This document shows positions 1 to 7,274 of a DNA stretch of 9,566 nt, piece by piece. The translations under genes and the position numbers were made by a program. Positions within the stretch are counted from its first letter, which is position 1. Every line of letters starts with the position of its first letter. Location of the stretch: positions 1 to 9,566 of the forward strand of contig JBMOLL010000075.1 of NCBI GenBank assembly GCA_049325415.1, written 5' to 3'. The notes under the pieces are model-generated. The model worked only from the letters and a program-made list of their open reading frames with translations. It had not been told where the DNA came from and searched no databases. Origin of the DNA: JBMOLL01 sp049325415. Lineage in GTDB: Bacteria > Bacteroidota > Bacteroidia > Bacteroidales > GCA-2748055.

Positions 1-369
1 GCACCTTATTGTACGATCGGCGGTTTTCTGAAAGGAAAACCGGATAGCCGGCGTGTCGGTTCCAGTTATCCTCTGGGCCTTGTTGAGGCACCCCTCTGGG
101 AAATGCTTCCTGAAGCAGTGGTGAGGGCATTGCGAAAGGGGCTTTCGGATTTTAATGCAAAACTAAGGGGCTATGAAGAGGGGATCCTGCTTGGGCTGGA
201 AAGCAAGACCTCATCACCGGTTCAGGTTCTCCGGGAACAGGGAGGGCTGTGCACCGGTTTTGAGAACCTGTATATGGCCGGTGAAGCCAGTGGCTATACA
301 GGCGGGATTATTTCAAGCGGTGCCGATGGGGTAAAAGTGGCAATGGACATTATTCAGCGCGATTCCTGA
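1..369 (+). CDS. FAD-dependent dehydrogenase, COG2509 type (3' end only)
   Basis: The frame is open from the first base to the TGA at 367-369, so these are the last 122 residues of a gene that begins before the window. The visible part has the C-terminal features of the uncharacterised COG2509 FAD-dependent dehydrogenases: an ESKTSSPVQVLRE stretch near residues 70-82, then LYMAGEASGYTGGIISSGADG near the end, which in this flavoprotein fold is the last FAD-contacting strand and loop. The N-terminal dinucleotide-binding motif is not in view. The substrate of the family is not established. The gene is convergent with the next flavoprotein gene, and the two coding regions overlap by 16 bases, so no separate terminator fits between them. 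The family call is by motif recognition only; another GG-type flavin reductase is the alternative. Confidence 0.8.
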   Translation, partial: APYCTIGGFLKGKPDSRRVGSSYPLGLVEAPLWEMLPEAVVRALRKGLSDFNAKLRGYEEGILLGLESKTSSPVQVLREQGGLCTGFENLYMAGEASGYTGGIISSGADGVKVAMDIIQRDS

Positions 370-1625
370 AGCACAGACCCTGCAGACTGTCCGGCAAGCC
401 ATCCTGTCGACCAGGCTATCTGCAGATTATATCCCCCGGTATCGGCGTCAAGGTCCAGCACCTCACCTGCCAGATACAGACCCTCTGCTTTCCTGGAAGC
501 CATGGTCCGTGGATCAATTTCCTCACACGATACCCCTCCCGCGGTGATAATGGCTTCACGGAATGGCCGGTAACCGTCAATTTCAAAGCGCATTTCCTTC
601 ATTAGCAACAGGATCTTTCTCCGGTCACGCGAACCCAGCTGGTGACCTTCCAGGGATGGATCAAGTGCGGTAGCTGTCAGGAACCAGTCGGCCATAGTGG
701 AAGGCAACCATAATCTCAGCAGGTTGGCCAGGTGCTTCTTACCGTTCTGGTCCAGATCACGCAGCAGACGTGCATCCAGTTGCTGTTCCGTCAGTGCCGG
801 TTTCAGATCAAGTGTAAGATGAACCGGGGAACCCGCATTCAATGCTTCAACCGCATATCTGCTGAGCGTAAGTATGATAGGGCCTGAAAGGCCAAAGTGG
901 GTGAACAGCATTTCCCCGAATTCTTCATACTTTTTCCTGTTGCCGATCCATAATGCCGCTTTCACGTTTTTAAGGCTCAATCCCTGCAGATGAGGAATGG
1001 CCGGGTGCTTGCTCTCCAGGGGAACCAGGGCAGGATGGACCGTTTTGACGGTATGACCGCAGGCTTCGGCCAGCCGGATCCCGTCGCCATCGGAACCGGT
1101 GGCAGGATAGGAACTGCCTCCGGCACACAGGATTACTTTTTTTGCATGGTAGAACTGTGTTTCCGAACCTTGTTTTGACTCTACTCCTTCCACATAGCCA
1201 TCACGGACCACAATCCGCGAAACCCTTGTGTTATATCGGATCTCTGCCGGCATCGGACGGAGCCAGTCAAGCAGGGCTTTAACCACATCGGCTGATGAAG
1301 AACTTGATGGAAATACCCTTCCACCCCTTTCAGTAACGGTTTCAGTTCCGTGCTCGTTCATGATACGGATGATATCGGCAGAAAAAAATGTCGAAAAGGC
1401 ATGTTTCAGAAAGCGTCCGTTGGGATGAATTTTCCCGAAATATTCAGTGGCTGTTGCGGTATTGGTCAGGTTACAACGCCCTTTTCCGGTGATGAGCACC
1501 TTCCGTCCGGCACGTTCCTTTTTTTCCAGGACAAGCACATCTGCTCCGGCCTGTGCTGCACTTCCAGCAGCCAGCAGCCCAGAGGCACCTGCCCCGATGA
1601 CGATCACATCATACTCCTTTTTCAA
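354..1625 (-). CDS. HI0933/BaiN (YhiN)-family NAD(P)/FAD-dependent oxidoreductase
   Basis: This is a cytosolic flavoprotein of the HI0933-like family, whose members include E. coli YhiN and the bile-acid reductase BaiN. From the TTG at 1625 it is 423 residues, the usual family length. The FAD-binding GAGASG is at residues 11-16, followed by LEKKERAGRKVLITGKGRCN (34-53), typical of the family. The C-terminal TAGGVSCEEIDPRTM stretch and GLYLAGEVLDLDADTGGYN (about 382-400) close the FAD site. The open frame extends upstream to a TTG at 1745, but that extension enters the neighbouring gene, resembles no part of the family, and contains a well-matched Bacteroidota promoter (1646-1676). The TTG at 1625, which gives a protein starting MKKEYDVIVIGAG, is therefore preferred. 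The physiological substrate is unknown. The 3' end overlaps the convergent COG2509 gene by 16 bases. Confidence 0.88.
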   Translation of the reverse strand: MKKEYDVIVIGAGASGLLAAGSAAQAGADVLVLEKKERAGRKVLITGKGRCNLTNTATATEYFGKIHPNGRFLKHAFSTFFSADIIRIMNEHGTETVTERGGRVFPSSSSSADVVKALLDWLRPMPAEIRYNTRVSRIVVRDGYVEGVESKQGSETQFYHAKKVILCAGGSSYPATGSDGDGIRLAEACGHTVKTVHPALVPLESKHPAIPHLQGLSLKNVKAALWIGNRKKYEEFGEMLFTHFGLSGPIILTLSRYAVEALNAGSPVHLTLDLKPALTEQQLDARLLRDLDQNGKKHLANLLRLWLPSTMADWFLTATALDPSLEGHQLGSRDRRKILLLMKEMRFEIDGYRPFREAIITAGGVSCEEIDPRTMASRKAEGLYLAGEVLDLDADTGGYNLQIAWSTGWLAGQSAGSVLQESR

Positions 1626-1645
1626 TTCCGGTGGATTATTGCACG

Positions 1646-1676
1646 CAAAGGTAAAGCTTCGCAGGATATTAACCAA
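1646..1676 (-). promoter_or_regulatory. Bacteroidota-type promoter for the HI0933-family gene
   Basis: Read on the minus strand, TACCTTTG (1653-1646) matches the Bacteroidota -7 consensus TAnnTTTG at every fixed position. A TTG at 1676-1674 lies exactly 20 bases upstream, as expected for the -33 element. Transcription would begin near 1639, leaving a leader of about 15 bases before the TTG start at 1625. The site lies in the 76-base gap between the two minus-strand genes, so the flavoprotein may be transcribed apart from its upstream neighbour. Confidence 0.6.
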
Positions 1677-1701
1677 CCATACTGGAAATGCAAGGGCCGG
1701 T

Positions 1702-2139
1702 TCAGTAAATTGCCTCCCCTGTGAGAAGAAGGTCGGCTGATTCAATGGCTTCGCTGAGTTCCTGACTGCTCATTTGAAGCGACAGCAGCGATATGGCCTT
1801 CTCCGGCGTGATGCAGTACTGGTAAAGCAACTCGCCCTTGTTGAAACGCTCAGAATAGAGATGCATGATCGCCGTGACCTCCGGGTTGTCGATCAGGTAA
1901 ACGGTTTTATACCTCTTTCCTTCAACTGGCGGACGATTGGCCATCAATTCCCTGATATCCTCCAGCTTTATATTGACAATCAAATCATTAAGGTCCGAAA
2001 TAATGTACTTTATTCCGTTTTCCGAAACCAGTTTCATGAAAGGCTCCATACTGTCTGTATAGGCTTTCATTGACCAGTCTCCCGACCACTTCATTACAAG
2101 CAGATGGTGCTTTTCTAGTATTTTGTATTTCACTACCAT
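1702..2139 (-). CDS. Small protein of unknown function, possibly STAS/SpoIIAA-like fold
   Basis: I do not recognise a named family. From the ATG at 2139 the protein is 145 residues, with no signal peptide or membrane segment, so it is probably cytosolic. The first half reads as short strands (YKILEKHHLLVMKWSG, residues 5-20), a helix (about 24-41) and a strand (IKYIISDLNDL, 43-53). This order is seen in SpoIIAA/STAS-like domains and in small Bacteroidota proteins of that type. The second half has another strand (TVYLID, 79-84) and helices. The frame is open to a TTG at 2160, but that codon is inside a TATATTTG promoter box, so the ATG seven codons downstream is the better start. There is one Cys (109). 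It lies upstream of the flavoprotein gene on the same strand, with a separate promoter between them. The fold assignment is weak. Confidence 0.65.
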   Translation of the reverse strand: MVVKYKILEKHHLLVMKWSGDWSMKAYTDSMEPFMKLVSENGIKYIISDLNDLIVNIKLEDIRELMANRPPVEGKRYKTVYLIDNPEVTAIMHLYSERFNKGELLYQYCITPEKAISLLSLQMSSQELSEAIESADLLLTGEAIY

Positions 2140-2157
2140 GGCAGAAACATTCCCTAC

Positions 2158-2165
2158 CAAATATA
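2158..2165 (-). promoter_or_regulatory. -7 promoter box of the small minus-strand gene
   Basis: TATATTTG on the minus strand matches the Bacteroidota -7 consensus TAnnTTTG. Transcription would start near 2151, about a dozen bases before the ATG at 2139. The -33 element is poor: around the expected position the sequence reads ATGGTTTAAC, without a clean TTG at 19-21 bases. The box covers the upstream TTG codon at 2160, which argues against that codon as the translation start. Confidence 0.45.
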
Positions 2166-2195
2166 CAATATTTTTTTAAAGTTAAACCATTGAGA

Positions 2196-2217
2196 GTTAA
2201 TAAGATATATAATTAAC
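2196..2217. promoter_or_regulatory. Inverted repeat GTTAAT-N10-ATTAAC, possible operator
   Basis: A perfect 6-bp dyad, GTTAAT (2196-2201) and ATTAAC (2212-2217), is separated by ten AT-rich bases in the middle of the divergent intergenic region. A further GTTAA stands at 2181-2185, fifteen bases before the left arm. The spacing places the half-sites about one and a half helical turns apart, and the position could serve both transcription directions. Such short AT-rich dyads also arise by chance, so the operator role is inference. Confidence 0.25.
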
Positions 2218-2359
2218 AGCAGATCAGATGTTTACATGCTGGCTACTGCTTACTTAGAATCATTAAGGATAAGCCGGAAGCCTGAACTATTTGGCAGGAA
2301 CAGGCAAAGCGGGAAATGATTATATGCTATATTTATGGCCGAACAAAATGCATGTGACT

Positions 2360-3571
2360 ATGAAAACCAAAGCACTTTTTTTACTGATCATTCTCTCAGC
2401 CGGTCTATCCCTGTATTCACAGGAAATTACTCACTGGAGAGGACCATCAGCCAATGGTTGCTATCCTGATAAGGGCCTTCTCAAGCAATGGCCGGAAAGT
2501 GGTCCCGCACTTTTGTGGAGCTATGATGAGCTCGGTCAGGGCCATTCCTCCGTAACGGTTGCCGGCGACGCAGTATTTATTCCCACCATGAAGGACGGAA
2601 CTGGTTATATCTGCAAACTCACTCTTGACGGGAAACTGGTATGGAAAGTTCCCTATGGAAATGAATTTACGGAAAGTTTTCCAGGATCCAGGTCCTCGGT
2701 TACCATTGCAGGGGATCAGCTCTATATGCTGTCGGGTTATGGAAAACTTGTTTGTATGTCGAAGGCAGATGGTAAACAAATATGGACCGCATCCCTTGTC
2801 AGCGATTATGACGGGGATACCATCACCTGGGGTTTCACTGAAACCGTTGTTGTTGATGGAGATGTCCTTTATTGCACTCCCGGTGGTAAGGTGAACAATG
2901 TCATTGCCCTGAACCGTCATACCGGTAAACTGATCTGGAGTTCTAAGGGCAAGGGCGAATTGTCGGCATACTGCACCCCGCTGCTCATCACTCTGCCGGA
3001 ATGCAGGATCCTTGTTACACATACGCAGTCAAGCATTCTTGGTATTGATATCAAAGATGGCAAACTGCTCTGGTCCTATCCTCATCCGAATGAGTGGTCG
3101 GTACATCCCAACACCCCGCTTTACAACAACGGCATGGTTTTTTGCTATAGCGGATACGGACAGGGAGGCGTGATGCTCAAACTTGAAAATGGCGGTACCT
3201 CCGTTACAAAGGTGTGGAGTACGAAAAACCTTGATCCGCGTGTTGGCGGGGCTGTAGCCGTTAATGGATATATTTACGGATCAGGAGATTACAACAGGGC
3301 ATGGCAATGCCTCGACTGGAATACCGGGGAAGAGAAATATTCGGCCACCGACATTGCCAAGGGCGATGTGATCTATGCCGACGGCATGCTATACTGTTAC
3401 AGTGAAAGAGGCGAACTGGCCCTGGTTCCGGCTACACCTTCCGGGTTTAAAGTGGTAAGCAAAATCAAAATCACCAAAGGGTCCGAACAACACTGGGCCA
3501 TCCCCGTGATCCACAATGGTGTGCTGTATATCCATCACGGTTCTTCACTCATGGCCTATGAGATCAAATAG
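2360..3571 (+). CDS. Secreted PQQ-like (BamB/COG1520-type) beta-propeller protein 1
   Basis: An exported beta-propeller of 403 residues and the first gene of the operon. A signal peptide (residues 1-21, ending SLYSQ) is followed by the family's entry motif HWRGPSANGCYPDKGLL (25-41). Blade-closing motifs of the PQQ-like type recur: LDGKLVW (89-95), ADGKQIW (136-142), HTGKLIW (187-193), KDGKLLW (232-238) and NTGEEKY (321-327), consistent with about eight blades. It is much shorter than PQQ alcohol dehydrogenases and lacks their extra catalytic features, so binding or scaffolding is more likely than catalysis. The start is set at the ATG directly before the signal peptide; an in-frame ATG at 2348, after an A-rich stretch, would add four residues. 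Only 8 bases separate it from the next gene, its closest relative here (23 of 55 aligned N-terminal residues identical by hand count). Confidence 0.85.
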   Translation: MKTKALFLLIILSAGLSLYSQEITHWRGPSANGCYPDKGLLKQWPESGPALLWSYDELGQGHSSVTVAGDAVFIPTMKDGTGYICKLTLDGKLVWKVPYGNEFTESFPGSRSSVTIAGDQLYMLSGYGKLVCMSKADGKQIWTASLVSDYDGDTITWGFTETVVVDGDVLYCTPGGKVNNVIALNRHTGKLIWSSKGKGELSAYCTPLLITLPECRILVTHTQSSILGIDIKDGKLLWSYPHPNEWSVHPNTPLYNNGMVFCYSGYGQGGVMLKLENGGTSVTKVWSTKNLDPRVGGAVAVNGYIYGSGDYNRAWQCLDWNTGEEKYSATDIAKGDVIYADGMLYCYSERGELALVPATPSGFKVVSKIKITKGSEQHWAIPVIHNGVLYIHHGSSLMAYEIK

Positions 3572-3579
3572 TAGCAAAC

Positions 3580-4827
3580 ATGACGATGACAAGAATATTC
3601 GTATTTACTCTTTTGCTTTTCTTTTTACCTGAATTCCTTTCAGCACAGATTGTGCAGTGGAGAGGGGCCGACCGCACGGGCATTTACCCCGATCGCGGGC
3701 TTCTGACATCCTGGCCGGCCGAAGGACCACATCTGGCGCTTACACTGACCGGGATCGGCGATGGCCACTCCTCCCCGGTGAAATGGAAAGACAGGATCTA
3801 TGTGAGCGGCATGTTCGATACCCTGGATGTTCTTTCCTGCTTTAATATGAATGGGGATTTGCTCTGGAAAAAAACAATCGGCAAATCGTGGTCTTCCTCT
3901 TTTCCCGACAGCAGGAATACTCCGACCATCATCAATGACAGGCTGTATATTGCCTCCGGAATGGGTGAGGTAGTCTGTTTTGAACCTTTGTCAGGAAAGG
4001 AATTATGGAGAAAGAATCCGCAGGAAACCTATCAGGGTCGCTTCGGAAACTGGGGTTTCGCCGAATCCCTGCTTCCGTTGGATATCGGGGCAATTCTGGT
4101 GTCGGTCGGGGGAGATAAAGCCTCCTTTGTAGCCCTGGACATGAACGACGGACACGAAGTGTGGAAGTCTGAGATAACCGACGATCGCAGGTCCTATTCT
4201 TCTCCGTTGCTGATTGACAGGAACGGAAGGAAGATCATTGTAGCCGAGCTTTCTTCACACGTTTACGGGATTAACCCGGAAAACGGGCAGTTCTACTGGT
4301 CTTTTGACCTGCTCAAAGACCTGGTGGAAGACGGAGGTAGACGCAACAGTACGAATACTCCGACCTATCGCGATGGCATGATCTTTCTGACTGCCGGTTA
4401 TAACGCCACTGCAGTTATGCTCTCACTTTCAGCCGATGGCCTGTCGGTGAGCAAGGCATGGACCAGTACGGTCCTCGACAATCACTTCGGGGGAACGGTT
4501 GCGCTCAACGGATATATCTATGGATCGAACTGGCTCAGTAATTCCAGGGGTAACTGGATCTGTCTCGACTGGAAAACCGGTAAGGTCATGTACGATACTG
4601 AATGGCACAACAAGGGTCCCGTGATTGCAGCCGACGGCTTCCTGTACCTCATGGAAGAGAAAAACGGGGAGATGGCACTGGTGAAGGCTGATCATGAAAG
4701 CTTCAAAGTGGTCAGTTCGTTCTTTCCCTTTACCGACAAGGGACCTTACTGGGCGCATCCGGCAATCTTTGACGGACAGTTATACCTGAGGCATGCGGGA
4801 ACACTCAAAATTTTCGATCTGAGATAA
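3580..4827 (+). CDS. Secreted PQQ-like (BamB/COG1520-type) beta-propeller protein 2
   Basis: The second exported propeller has 415 residues and is a tandem paralogue of the one before it. The signal peptide spans residues 1-23 and ends LSAQ. Mature sequence begins IVQWRGADRTGIYPDRGLL (24-42), the same entry motif as its neighbour. Blade motifs include NGDLLW (91-96), LSGKELW (137-143), NDGHEVW (189-195) and ENGQFYW (234-240), and the WGFAES stretch (158-163) parallels WGFTET in protein 1. The C-terminal part, WICLDWKTGK (326-335) and LYLRHAGTLKIFDLR (401-415), matches the closing blades of the family. No catalytic motif is apparent. The two genes together suggest duplication followed by divergence within the operon, perhaps to form a heteromeric assembly or to bind different partners. 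A second in-frame ATG lies two codons downstream. Confidence 0.85.
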   Translation: MTMTRIFVFTLLLFFLPEFLSAQIVQWRGADRTGIYPDRGLLTSWPAEGPHLALTLTGIGDGHSSPVKWKDRIYVSGMFDTLDVLSCFNMNGDLLWKKTIGKSWSSSFPDSRNTPTIINDRLYIASGMGEVVCFEPLSGKELWRKNPQETYQGRFGNWGFAESLLPLDIGAILVSVGGDKASFVALDMNDGHEVWKSEITDDRRSYSSPLLIDRNGRKIIVAELSSHVYGINPENGQFYWSFDLLKDLVEDGGRRNSTNTPTYRDGMIFLTAGYNATAVMLSLSADGLSVSKAWTSTVLDNHFGGTVALNGYIYGSNWLSNSRGNWICLDWKTGKVMYDTEWHNKGPVIAADGFLYLMEEKNGEMALVKADHESFKVVSSFFPFTDKGPYWAHPAIFDGQLYLRHAGTLKIFDLR

Positions 4828-4837
4828 AACTGAGCAA

Positions 4838-6268
4838 GTGAAGAACAGGGAATCATACCTGGTGAGTCTGATCCTGGTAGTTATAGGTATTGCAGCACTG
4901 ACCTGGTGGCAGGTGAAAGACCCAACCCATGAATTTACCCAGAGCCTGCCGGGTATGGATCACCGCGGAAAGGGACTTGATTCGGCTGAAATGCAGGTCA
5001 ATATCGGTAGCGACTTTGAGAAATTTGCTGAAAAAAGCAACAGTCTCACAGAAACCTGGCCCCGGTTCAGAGGTGCGGGTCTTGATAATATTTCCCGTTC
5101 CCCGGTGAAGCTTATAGATCAGTTCGGGCCCGACGGGCCGGGAATCCGCTGGAGTGTTGATCTGGGAGAAGGACATGCAGGAGCTGCGATCTATGCGGGG
5201 GTGGTTTATCTTCTCGATTATGACGAGGAAACCAGAACCGACATGCTCAGGAGTTTCGATCTTCTCAGCGGGCAGGAACTCTGGAGGCGATGGTACCGTG
5301 TCAATGTAAAAAGAAATCACGGGATGTCGCGGACCGTTCCGGCTGTCACCGACAGCTATGTCCTTACCATTGGTCCGAGAGGGCACGTGATGTGTGTCCG
5401 TCGTACCGACGGCGCCTTCCTCTGGGGCATTGATATCGAGAAGGAATATCATTCGGAGATCCCTCTCTGGTACACGGGACAGTGTCCGATGATCGACGGC
5501 GACAGGGCGATTATCGCCACGGGGGGAGATGCCCTGCTTGTAGCTGTGGATTGTGAAACCGGGGAGATCCTCTGGAAGACACCCAATCCGGCCGGCTGGA
5601 AAATGTCACATTCTTCAGTGATGAAATGGGATTATGAAGGCCGGCAGATGTATGTTTACAGTGCCTTCGGCGGCGTAGCTGGCATTGCTGCCGACGGCGA
5701 GGATGCCGGAACGATTCTCTGGCAGACAGAGGCCTGGAATCACCAGGTTGTGGCGCCTTCACCGGTGTGTATGCCCGATGGCCAGGTATTTCTCACAGCC
5801 GGCTATGGGGCCGGAAGTATGATGCTCCGGGTAAACCGGGAAGGAGACCGGTACACAGTAAAAGTAACAAAGGAATACCCGCCCAAGGACGGACTGGCCT
5901 GCGAGCAGCAAACTCCTTTGTATTATGAAGGACATCTGTTCGGGATTGAACCGAAGGATGCCGGTGCCCTCCGAAACCAGCTGATCTGTGTTCATCCCGA
6001 CGATGTGAACAAGGTGCTCTGGTCGAGCGGTCAGACCGTCAGGTTCGGACTTGGTCCGTATATGATTGCCGACAATAAACTCTTTATCCTGAACGACGAA
6101 GGTGTGTTAACCATTGCCAGACCATCGGTGAAAGGCTACATTCAGCTCGATCAGGATACCATTATCCATGGCCAGGATGCCTGGGCACCGCTTGCACTGG
6201 CTGACGGTTACATGGTGCTGAGGGATTCCAAAAAGATGGTATGCCTCGATCTTCGGAAAAGGAACTGA
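4838..6268 (+). CDS. Membrane-anchored PQQ-like beta-propeller protein 3
   Basis: The third and most divergent propeller of the series has 476 residues and starts at a GTG ten bases after the previous stop. Residues 7-24 (YLVSLILVVIGIAALTWW) form one hydrophobic segment with no clear signal peptidase site, so it probably stays as an N-terminal anchor. A linker of about 50 residues, rich in charged and polar residues, then leads to the entry motif WPRFRGAGLDNIS (74-86), a variant of the WRG motif in the two preceding proteins. Blade motifs include LSGQELW (143-149), TDGAFLW (190-196), ETGEILW (240-246) and AGTILW (290-295). The anchor and linker would place the propeller on the periplasmic side, near the membrane Fe-S proteins encoded downstream. 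Function is unknown; I see no PQQ-dehydrogenase catalytic features. Confidence 0.8.
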   Translation: MKNRESYLVSLILVVIGIAALTWWQVKDPTHEFTQSLPGMDHRGKGLDSAEMQVNIGSDFEKFAEKSNSLTETWPRFRGAGLDNISRSPVKLIDQFGPDGPGIRWSVDLGEGHAGAAIYAGVVYLLDYDEETRTDMLRSFDLLSGQELWRRWYRVNVKRNHGMSRTVPAVTDSYVLTIGPRGHVMCVRRTDGAFLWGIDIEKEYHSEIPLWYTGQCPMIDGDRAIIATGGDALLVAVDCETGEILWKTPNPAGWKMSHSSVMKWDYEGRQMYVYSAFGGVAGIAADGEDAGTILWQTEAWNHQVVAPSPVCMPDGQVFLTAGYGAGSMMLRVNREGDRYTVKVTKEYPPKDGLACEQQTPLYYEGHLFGIEPKDAGALRNQLICVHPDDVNKVLWSSGQTVRFGLGPYMIADNKLFILNDEGVLTIARPSVKGYIQLDQDTIIHGQDAWAPLALADGYMVLRDSKKMVCLDLRKRN

Positions 6269-6295
6269 CAGCTAAAGACTGGCTGTTTAAACTCA

Positions 6296-7273
6296 ATGAA
6301 GACTGAAATGAAAAAAGGCCTTATTATTGCAGCAGTGTTATTGATGGTGGCGGCCATTATCGGCCTCATTGCCATTGAATACGCTGGTAACCGGCCTGGT
6401 AAAAGGGGGGAGAATCCCTATGCCTACCGGATCGGCACCCTGGCCGATGTCGACAGCTCATGGCTTCAGTGGAAGGAAATCCGTCAGATCCGGCTGGAGC
6501 AGGATACCCTTTCGGCAATTGCTGCGCTGGGCGAACGGATCTTTATCACCGGAACCGGATTTCTCACCGAAATTACCGGTGAGGGCCGGCAGCTCAGGAC
6601 TATTACTCTCGATGGAACCCCAACAGCAATGACCGTCAGCGGAGATACAGCCTATGTTGCGTTTACGAGGTACATTGCGTTATACAGCCTCGACGGCCAA
6701 CGGTTGCAGGAGTGGGAACCGGTAAACGGCCTTTCCTATATCACCTCGCTGAAAGTTTCTGGAAAACAGTTGTTTGCTGCTGATGCCGGGAACAGGGAAG
6801 TACTCAGGTACAGCACCGATGGAAAGCTCCTGCTGAAAATTGCCGGAAAAAATGATGCCGAGTCACTCCATGGCTTTATTGTGCCGAGTCCGTATTTCGA
6901 CCTCGATATCAATCAGTCGGGCGAGTTATGGATTGCCAATACCGGTATGCATGCCCTTGAGAATTACGGGACAGACGGTTCCTTCAGGGGTTTCTGGACC
7001 AACCCGTCCTACGACCTGGAAGGATTCACGGGCTGTTGCAATCCGGCTCACATGGTGATCATGGACGACGGTACTTTTGTAACCAGCGAAAAAGGGCTGG
7101 TAAGGATTAAAACCTATAAGCCATCAGGCGAATTGCTATCGGTGGTTGCTCCTCCTTCAGCTTTTGGATCTTCGACCATTGCGCCGGATCTTGCAGTTAC
7201 GCCTGCAGGTCTCATCTTTGCCCTGGATTTCAATATTAACCGGATCAGGATCTTCATGAAGAAAAGCAATTAG
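6296..7273 (+). CDS. Membrane-anchored NHL-type beta-propeller with vicinal Cys-Cys motif
   Basis: A 325-residue protein with an N-terminal membrane segment (residues 8-27, GLIIAAVLLMVAAIIGLIAI) and no lipobox cysteine, so the rest is probably periplasmic and tethered. The remainder has repeated NHL/SMP30-like blade pieces: LFAADAGNREVLRYSTDGKL (159-178), LWIANTGMHALENYGTDGSF (211-230) and FVTSEKGLVRIKTYKPSGEL (261-280). Its only two cysteines are adjacent, in GFTGCCNPAH (243-252), with a nearby His. I recall GCCNPxH followed by a TSEKG strand as a recurring signature in NHL proteins of Bacteroidota and Planctomycetota, but cannot verify this here. The pair could form a strained vicinal disulfide or bind metal. 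One base separates its stop from the next gene, so it is tightly linked to the Fe-S genes. An in-frame ATG at 6308 is an alternative start. Confidence 0.8.
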   Translation: MKTEMKKGLIIAAVLLMVAAIIGLIAIEYAGNRPGKRGENPYAYRIGTLADVDSSWLQWKEIRQIRLEQDTLSAIAALGERIFITGTGFLTEITGEGRQLRTITLDGTPTAMTVSGDTAYVAFTRYIALYSLDGQRLQEWEPVNGLSYITSLKVSGKQLFAADAGNREVLRYSTDGKLLLKIAGKNDAESLHGFIVPSPYFDLDINQSGELWIANTGMHALENYGTDGSFRGFWTNPSYDLEGFTGCCNPAHMVIMDDGTFVTSEKGLVRIKTYKPSGELLSVVAPPSAFGSSTIAPDLAVTPAGLIFALDFNINRIRIFMKKSN

Positions 7274-7274
7274 A

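Larger units (their letters stand above)
2140..2359. promoter_or_regulatory. Divergent intergenic region upstream of the propeller/Fe-S operon
   Basis: This AT-rich gap separates the minus-strand genes from the plus-strand operon and must hold the operon's promoter if transcription starts here. No plus-strand box matches TAnnTTTG fully. The nearest are TATATTTA at 2328-2335, with no TTG at the right distance, and ACTATTTG at 2286-2293, with a TTA about 20 bases upstream. I cannot choose between them. I see no tRNA, riboswitch or small ORF here. A T-run at 2170-2177 has no stem before it. Confidence 0.4.

Noticed and set aside
2170..2177. Run of T as a rho-independent terminator
   Set aside because: No GC-rich stem precedes it on either strand, and it lies in the divergent promoter region rather than behind a gene.
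2447..3022. Long antisense open frame of 191 codons within propeller 1
   Set aside because: The translation shows no recognisable domain and it lies wholly opposite a well-supported propeller gene; other opposite or out-of-frame open frames across the window were dismissed for the same reason.
2360..6268. The three propellers as PQQ-dependent dehydrogenases
   Set aside because: They are about 400-476 residues, far shorter than PQQ alcohol or glucose dehydrogenases, and show only generic PQQ-like blade motifs without the expected catalytic features.
6268..6286. Hairpin ACAGC...GCTGT in the gap between propeller 3 and the NHL gene as a terminator
   Set aside because: The stem is only 5 bp with a 9-base loop and is not followed by a T-run; the downstream gene starts at once in the same operon.
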